NCBI GenBank assembly: GCA_030627155.1
Contig: DAOUSP010000096.1
Coordinates: 1 to 5,408 of the forward strand
Length of the DNA stretch: 5,408 nt
Reading direction: 5' to 3'
Source of the DNA: Candidatus Aminicenantota bacterium
GTDB taxonomy: Bacteria; Acidobacteriota; Aminicenantia; Aminicenantales; Aminicenantaceae
The notes below the pieces were generated by a model that was not told where the DNA came from, did not search any database, and saw only the letters and a list, made by a program, of their open reading frames with translations. Positions 1-4,058 of this stretch are shown piece after piece. The position numbers and the translations under genes are program-made. How positions within the stretch are numbered: position 1 is the first letter of the stretch; each line of letters begins with the position of its first letter.

Positions 1-654
1 ATTCACGTTCTCCAGGGAGAAAGGGAAATGGCAGCTGATAACAGGACATTAGGCAGATTTCACCTTGACGGTATACCTCCGGCTCCACGTGGCGTTCCAA
101 AAGTAGAAGTTACTTTTGACATAGATGCGAATGGAATTCTTCATGTATCTGCCAAAGACATGGGAACAGGCAAACAGCAGGCAATAACTATCACAGGACA
201 TAGTGGTCTGGATGAAAGCGAAATCGATAGAATGGTAAAAGATGCAGATGTACACGCTGAAGAAGATAAAAAGAGAAGAGAGCTCATTGATACAAAGAAC
301 CAGGCAGACCAGATGGTATACAACATTGAAAAGGTATTAAGGGATAATAAAGATAAAATTCCTGAAGAACAGGCAAAACAGGTCCAGAATGAAATCGACA
401 ATACAAAGAAAGCGATTGCAAGCGATAATCTGGATGAAATAAAGAAAGCACTTGAGTCGCTCTCTCAAGCTTCTCACAAGCTTTCTGAGTTGATTTATCA
501 GCAAGCAGCACAACAGCAACAGCAGCAGGCGCAACCTGGAGCTGGGGAAGGCGCTCAGACTGGGCAAGGCACTAAGGCCGAAAGCAGTGAAGGAGGAGCA
601 GAGGAAGAAGTAATTGATGCAGAAGTTGTAGATGATGATAAAAATAAGAAATAA
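1..654 (+). CDS. dnaK: Chaperone DnaK (Hsp70), C-terminal part, 5' end outside window
   Basis: The frame is open from base 1 (IHVLQGEREMAADN...), so the ATG at 28 is an internal methionine and the gene starts upstream. About 217 residues are visible, roughly the last third of an Hsp70. In order they are: the end of the beta-sandwich substrate-binding domain (PAPRGVPKVEVTFDIDANG, GILHVSAKD), the alpha-helical lid (about visible residues 70-165), a glutamine-rich linker, and an acidic tail (EEEVIDAEVVDDDK) matching the conserved EEVDAEF-type terminus of bacterial DnaK. The nucleotide-binding domain lies outside the window. DnaK is the cytosolic ATP-driven chaperone that works with DnaJ. In HspR systems it is also known to act as corepressor. 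It is the first visible gene of the operon, 60 nt ahead of dnaJ, and its promoter cannot be seen. The assignment is near certain from side-by-side similarity to DnaK family sequence. Confidence 0.98.
   Translation: MHVLQGEREMAADNRTLGRFHLDGIPPAPRGVPKVEVTFDIDANGILHVSAKDMGTGKQQAITITGHSGLDESEIDRMVKDADVHAEEDKKRRELIDTKNQADQMVYNIEKVLRDNKDKIPEEQAKQVQNEIDNTKKAIASDNLDEIKKALESLSQASHKLSELIYQQAAQQQQQQAQPGAGEGAQTGQGTKAESSEGGAEEEVIDAEVVDDDKNKK
499..534 (+). repeat. CAR-triplet run encoding the DnaK glutamine-rich linker
   Basis: Twelve codons, nine of them CAA/CAG, encode QQAAQQQQQQAQ between the DnaK lid and its acidic tail. Q-rich low-complexity linkers are common at this position in bacterial DnaK proteins. 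The mixture of CAA and CAG suggests it is not a freshly expanded microsatellite. Confidence 0.7.
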
Positions 655-697
655 AAAGCGACAATAGTCAATTGAAGTTTTGCTCCTATCCATTGAT

Positions 698-710
698 AAG
701 CTGAGAGCTT
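698..710 (+). promoter_or_regulatory. Ribosome binding site of dnaJ inside a small hairpin
   Basis: The only plausible Shine-Dalgarno ahead of dnaJ is GAGAG at 703-707, 7 nt from the ATG. It sits in the loop and 3' arm of a perfect 5-bp hairpin, AAGCT-GAG-AGCTT (698-702 paired with 706-710). The site supports the start at 715. Partial occlusion by such a weak stem could make initiation temperature sensitive, but that is inference. The rest of the 60-nt dnaK-dnaJ gap shows no convincing promoter or terminator. Confidence 0.5.
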
Positions 711-714
711 TAAA

Positions 715-1818
715 ATGGCAAAAGACTATTATGAAATCTTAGGAGTTGCTAAAAAAGCTTCGTTAGCAGAAATAAAAAAGGCCTATCGTAAACTTGCAAG
801 GAAATATCATCCAGATCTGAATCCTGGAGATAAAGTGGCTGAAACAAAGTTTAAGGACATCCAGGAAGCTTACTCTGTTCTAAGCGACTCAAAAAAGCGT
901 GCGCAGTATGACCAATTCGGTTTTGTGGGCGAAGTGCCTCCAGGAGGCGCTCAATGGCAGAATTATTCAAATTTTGAAGGATTTGATTTTTCAGGTTCCG
1001 GTGCTTCATCTTTCCAGGACATTTTTGAAAACCTGTTCGGCGCCAGGGTAAGACCATCTGCACGAAGATCTGCACGCGGTGAAGACCTTCATTACAGGAT
1101 GAGACTCAGCTTTATGGATGCCATTCATGGGGTAAAAACAAGGATAAGATTGACAAGGATGATTACCTGCAGTATATGTTCAGGACGTGGGTATATAAAG
1201 AGTGGCTCCTCACAGACCTGTTCCTCTTGCGGTGGGACAGGCCATAAAGAAATGCAGAAAGGATTCATGAAGTTTTCCTCGACTTGCCCTTCATGTGGAG
1301 GAACTGGCATATCTCCAGGAAAGGAATGTGGTACTTGCCATGGAAGCGGGCTTGTTCAGAAAACAGAACTTATTAGTGTCCGCATACCTGCAGGAGTAAA
1401 CACTGGGTCAACAGTCCGTATACCAGGGAAAGGAAATGTTGGTGTTATGGGAGGCCCTACTGGAGATCTCTTCATATCAATAGAAGTCGATTCGCATCCT
1501 CTCTTTAAAAGGGAAAGAGCAAACATTTATGTCAAGATTCCAATCACAGTTACAGAAGCTTCTTTAGGGGCAAAGATCGAAGTTCCAACGCTCTACGGGC
1601 GGTCAATAATAAAAATTCCCCCTGGAACAAAATCAGGTCAGAAATTCCGGCTGCGAGACAAAGGTGCCCCTATTCCTGGTAAAAGGGCACACGGAGACCA
1701 ATTTGTTGAAGTTTACATTATCCCTCCTCCAACTGATGACTTGAAGGTCAGAGAACTCTTAAAGGAGTTGGAAAGTCTTTCAGGGCAAAATCCAAGAGAA
1801 AAATTGGAGATAAGCTAA
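715..1818 (+). CDS. dnaJ: Chaperone protein DnaJ (type I Hsp40)
   Basis: The 367-residue protein has close to the usual length of about 375. It begins with a J domain (residues 4-70) containing the essential HPD tripeptide at 32-34 and the KRAQYDQFG end motif. A short Gly/Phe-rich region follows (about 71-110), with the DIFENLFG motif. The cysteine-rich domain has all four CxxCxGxG zinc motifs intact: CSICSGRG (152-159), CSSCGGTG (169-176), CPSCGGTG (191-198) and CGTCHGSG (205-212). The C-terminal beta-sandwich client-binding domains run to about residue 350 (VRIPAGVNTGSTVRIPGKG, GDLFISIEV). It is a full type I DnaJ, the cochaperone that stimulates DnaK ATPase activity and delivers unfolded clients. 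It lies 60 nt after dnaK and 1 nt before the next gene. No grpE is present between or after these genes in the window. Confidence 0.98.
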   Translation: MAKDYYEILGVAKKASLAEIKKAYRKLARKYHPDLNPGDKVAETKFKDIQEAYSVLSDSKKRAQYDQFGFVGEVPPGGAQWQNYSNFEGFDFSGSGASSFQDIFENLFGARVRPSARRSARGEDLHYRMRLSFMDAIHGVKTRIRLTRMITCSICSGRGYIKSGSSQTCSSCGGTGHKEMQKGFMKFSSTCPSCGGTGISPGKECGTCHGSGLVQKTELISVRIPAGVNTGSTVRIPGKGNVGVMGGPTGDLFISIEVDSHPLFKRERANIYVKIPITVTEASLGAKIEVPTLYGRSIIKIPPGTKSGQKFRLRDKGAPIPGKRAHGDQFVEVYIIPPPTDDLKVRELLKELESLSGQNPREKLEIS

Positions 1819-1819
1819 A

Positions 1820-2236
1820 ATGAAAGAAAAAAAAGATCCTAAAAAGTATTATCATATAAGCACAGTATCCGAGATGTATGATATACACCCGCAGACTTTG
1901 AGATTGTATGAAAGAGAGGGCTTGCTTAAACCCTCACGCAGCGAAGGCAATACACGTATTTATTCAGATGATGACCTCAAACAGCTTGAGGTTATCCTTA
2001 ATCTAACTCGAGAGCTTGGAGTTAACCTCGCAGGGGTAGAAGTTGTCCTTAATATGAGGGAAAGGATGAAGCAAATGGAAGAAGAAGTAAACATGCTGCT
2101 CGAATACATCCGCAAAGAATTTTTCGAAGGGCAAGAAGCTGAATTCGAGGCACGCAGGAATGCTCTTATTCATATGAGCCCAGTTAAAATGATAAAATTA
2201 GATAAAGACAAAGACAAAGAGGCAGAGAAAAAATGA
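1820..2236 (+). CDS. hspR: MerR-family heat-shock repressor, HspR-like
   Basis: The protein has 138 residues. Residues 11-80 form a MerR winged helix-turn-helix (YHISTVSEMYDIHPQTLRLY, then EREGLLKPSRSEGNTRIY). The pattern TLRLYEREGLL...P.R..GN.R.YS..D...L fits HspR rather than metal- or drug-sensing MerR proteins, and no metal-binding cysteines are present. A predicted coiled coil for dimerisation spans about 78-105, and the tail is lysine- and aspartate-rich. HspR proteins are known to bind HAIR operators (CTTGAGT-N7-ACTCAAG) upstream of dnaK and to need DnaK as corepressor. The start at 1820 is supported by GGAGA at 1806-1810 inside the end of dnaJ, which leaves only 1 nt between the genes. 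The stop overlaps the next start as ATGA. The family call is strong, and the HspR role is supported mainly by the neighbourhood. Confidence 0.9.
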   Translation: MKEKKDPKKYYHISTVSEMYDIHPQTLRLYEREGLLKPSRSEGNTRIYSDDDLKQLEVILNLTRELGVNLAGVEVVLNMRERMKQMEEEVNMLLEYIRKEFFEGQEAEFEARRNALIHMSPVKMIKLDKDKDKEAEKK

Positions 2237-3081
2237 GGAATGACTATAAAGATTCCTTAGATTCAAGAAACCTCAAACTCTACCTCCAGCAAATCTCTAA
2301 ATTTCCTACTTTAACCTTGGAAGAAGAAAAAGAGCTGGGAAGGCGAATCCGAAATGGAGATAAGAAAGCTCAAAAAAAATTAATCGAATCCAACCTCAAA
2401 TTTGTAGTTTCTTATGTGAAAAAATACAGAGGAATGGGACTTGGTCTTCTCGATCTAATACATGAGGGGAATATAGGCCTAATAGAAGCTGCAAAGCGGT
2501 ACGACCCTGAAAAGAACGTAAAGTTCATTTCCTATGCAGTCTGGTGGATTCGACAAGCTGTTATTCATGCATTATCGCATTATTCACGTATTTACCATAT
2601 TCCCCAGAAGATATCCGACCAGATGTCTGAAATGAAGCGGGTAAAATCTGCTTTAAAAAAAGAGCTGGGGCGGGAGCCGACCCGCCAGGAAATTGCCAAG
2701 CGCATGAAAAAGACTGTTGAGGAAATAGAAGACATGGAGATTCTTGATGAGAGAGATGTATCTCTGAGCGACCGTTATTATGATGAAGATGTCGAAGTAG
2801 GCGATAGAGTCCAGGATTCCTATTCTCCATCTGTGGAGTACCAAATTATAAAAAACTCTATACAGGAACAGGTAAGAGCGATTTTAAATGAACTGGATAA
2901 AAAAGAGGCACTTGTGTTAAAATTGCGTTTCGGCCTGGATGATGACCAGCCCCGCACGCTTCAAGAAATAGGGGACGGTATCAATTTAACCAGGGAGCGC
3001 ATCCGTCAGATTGAGAAAAAAGCAATGCAAAAACTTGCTCAATCCCACAAACTTCAACAGCTAAGAGGATATTTAAACTGA
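2233..3081 (+). CDS. Sigma-70 family RNA polymerase sigma factor, primary-type without region 1.1
   Basis: The 282-residue protein has regions 1.2 (about 12-42, LKLYLQQISKFPTLT), 2 (about 48-118), 3 (about 120-170, starting IYHIPQKI) and 4 (about 215-270). The core-binding and -10 helices read GLLDLIHEGNIGLIEAAKRY and NVKFISYAVWWIRQA. Region 4.2 is TRERIRQIEKKAMQKL, with R254, E255 and R258 at the positions that contact the -35 element in the primary sigma. At the -10 position equivalent to E. coli RpoD Q437 it keeps Q108, but the T440 equivalent is I111. Length and domain set place it with group 2 or RpoH-like factors, and it is not an ECF factor. It overlaps hspR by 4 nt (ATGA), with AGAGG at 2218-2222 as a usable ribosome site. 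In this operon a role as a stress sigma is inferred. It could also be the organism's only housekeeping sigma, in short form. Confidence 0.92.
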   Translation: MRNDYKDSLDSRNLKLYLQQISKFPTLTLEEEKELGRRIRNGDKKAQKKLIESNLKFVVSYVKKYRGMGLGLLDLIHEGNIGLIEAAKRYDPEKNVKFISYAVWWIRQAVIHALSHYSRIYHIPQKISDQMSEMKRVKSALKKELGREPTRQEIAKRMKKTVEEIEDMEILDERDVSLSDRYYDEDVEVGDRVQDSYSPSVEYQIIKNSIQEQVRAILNELDKKEALVLKLRFGLDDDQPRTLQEIGDGINLTRERIRQIEKKAMQKLAQSHKLQQLRGYLN

Positions 3082-3827
3082 TGGCAAAAGAAACTTGCCC
3101 AAAATGCAGTGGAACAAGTTGGATATTGGAAGTAAAACAAGGAAAGACTCTTGCCCGCAGGTGCTCCTGTTTCAAGGAAAAGGAAAAAGGATTTCTTATC
3201 AGTCATTCAAATATCCCGAAAAGATATGATAATTGCTCATTTGATAATTTCGAAATACATAACCCTTCCCACAGAAAATCTTTGAAAATATCTAAAAAGT
3301 TTGTAAAAGACTATCCTGTGATTAGTTCAGGCCTTCTTTTTATGGGACCCTGCGGCATAGGTAAGACCCATTTGGCTGTTGCAATAATAAAAGAATTGAT
3401 GAAGACAAAAAATGTTCCCTGTTATTTTTGTGATTTTCGTGAACTAATAAGAGATATACAGTCGTCTTATTCACTGGATTCAAATCTGACAGAAAGCAAT
3501 ATCCTATCACCTGTATTTCAAAAAGAAGTGCTTGTATTAGACGAACTTGGTGCGAAGAGAACAACTGCCTGGGTAGAAGAGATGGTTTTTTATATCATCA
3601 ATAACAGGTACATACATAAAAAGCTGACTATATTTACATCTAATTACCTCGACAGCGAAGAGGATGAGGAAGACTCCCGCGATGATTATTACAAGAAAAA
3701 AGACATCACGTTAGTGGACAGGGTGGGGGAGCGCCTTCGTTCCCGTATATATGAGATGTGTAAGATCGTGGAAATGTATGGAGACGACTACAGAAAAAAG
3801 ATAAAGCAAGCCAGTTATCGGTGGTAA
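3081..3827 (+). CDS. DnaC/DnaI-like AAA+ ATPase with N-terminal zinc-binding motif
   Basis: The 248-residue protein starts with a likely zinc knuckle (C6, C9, C28, C30: CPKC...CSC), then a linker typical of DnaC/DnaI-type loaders (IPKRYDNCSFDNFE). The AAA+ core has Walker A GPCGIGKTH (89-97), Walker B VLVLDELGA (150-158), sensor 1 TIFTSN (183-188) and an arginine-rich motif ERLRSRIYEM (217-226). An acidic insert (191-205) follows sensor 1. Known relatives load replicative helicase DnaB or assist transposases (IstB). Here the cysteine motif, the Walker B context DELGAKRTTAW and the 1-nt TGATG overlap with the sigma gene argue for a chromosomal DnaC/DnaI-like protein rather than IstB. The ribosome site is AGAGGA at 3064-3069. 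It ends the operon; no convincing terminator follows. A precise function cannot be assigned. Confidence 0.85.
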   Translation: MAKETCPKCSGTSWILEVKQGKTLARRCSCFKEKEKGFLISHSNIPKRYDNCSFDNFEIHNPSHRKSLKISKKFVKDYPVISSGLLFMGPCGIGKTHLAVAIIKELMKTKNVPCYFCDFRELIRDIQSSYSLDSNLTESNILSPVFQKEVLVLDELGAKRTTAWVEEMVFYIINNRYIHKKLTIFTSNYLDSEEDEEDSRDDYYKKKDITLVDRVGERLRSRIYEMCKIVEMYGDDYRKKIKQASYRW

Positions 3828-3850
3828 TAAAGTAAAATTTCTCTGAGAAG

Positions 3851-3946
3851 ACCGGACATTTTCACGTTGATAATTCCTAATTCACGTTGCTAAGAACCGA
3901 ATATTTTAACATTGCCTTGATATTCCTTGAGAAAACACGTTGATAT
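3851..3946. repeat. Degenerate direct repeats, IS21-end-like
   Basis: The 155-nt gap between the ATPase gene and the tRNA holds two interleaved repeat families. TTCACGTTGATAA (3861-3873) recurs 20 nt later as TTCACGTTGCTAA (3881-3893, 12 of 13 identical). Its core CACGTTGATA recurs exactly at 3936-3945. ACCGGACATTTTCACGTTG (3851-3869) recurs 45 nt later as ACCGAATATTTTAACATTG (3896-3914, 15 of 19 identical). Multiple short direct repeats with an ACCGGACATTTT core resemble the ends of IS21-family elements as I know them. No transposase gene is visible, so this would be a fossil end at most. Confidence 0.5.
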
Positions 3947-3973
3947 TTGCTGGCAATTTTGCTAAATTATAAT
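3946..3973 (+). promoter_or_regulatory. Promoter of tRNA-Asn
   Basis: A perfect TATAAT box lies at 3968-3973, ten nt before the first base of the tRNA. The -35 is poor: TTTGCT at 3946-3951 gives a 16-nt spacer, whereas TTGATA at 3940-3945 is a better match but 22 nt away. A start about 7 nt after the -10 would leave only a 2-3 nt leader on the tRNA precursor. Confidence 0.55.
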
Positions 3974-3982
3974 CCCATTTAC

Positions 3983-4058
3983 TCCTCGGTAGCTCAATCG
4001 GCAGAGCGGGTGGCTGTTAACCACTAGGTTGGGGGTTCGAGTCCCTCCCGGGGAGCCA
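3983..4058 (+). tRNA. tRNA-Asn (anticodon GTT), CCA encoded
   Basis: A full cloverleaf can be drawn by hand. The acceptor stem TCCTCGG (3983-3989) pairs with CCGGGGA (4048-4054) with one G-U pair. The D stem is GCTC/GAGC (3992-3995 with 4004-4007). The anticodon stem GGTGG/CCACT encloses the loop CTGTTAA (4014-4020) with anticodon GTT at 4016-4018. There is a 5-nt variable loop, and a T stem GGGGG/CCCTC around TTCGAGT (4036-4042). The discriminator base is G at 4055 and CCA is encoded at 4056-4058. It decodes AAC and AAU. It stands alone on the + strand, and the recombinase gene from the - strand runs into it and stops at its anticodon. Confidence 0.97.

Noticed and set aside
3081..3827. IstB transposition helper of an IS21 element, given the IS21-like repeats just downstream
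   Set aside because: The cysteine motif, the Walker B surroundings and the overlap with the sigma gene fit a DnaC/DnaI-like operon gene. No istA is present, as sigma directly precedes it.
3861..3946. CRISPR array
   Set aside because: Repeats are only 10-13 bp, imperfect and unevenly spaced, with no spacers of constant length.
3911..3957. ATTGCC...GGCAAT inverted repeat as a terminator for the ATPase gene
   Set aside because: Six pairs with a 35-nt loop and promoter elements between and after them; too weak to call.
4017..4058. LPGRDSNPQPSG as a conserved protein motif
   Set aside because: It is the translation of the complement of the tRNA T arm and acceptor stem, a sequence string that arises wherever a frame crosses such a tRNA.
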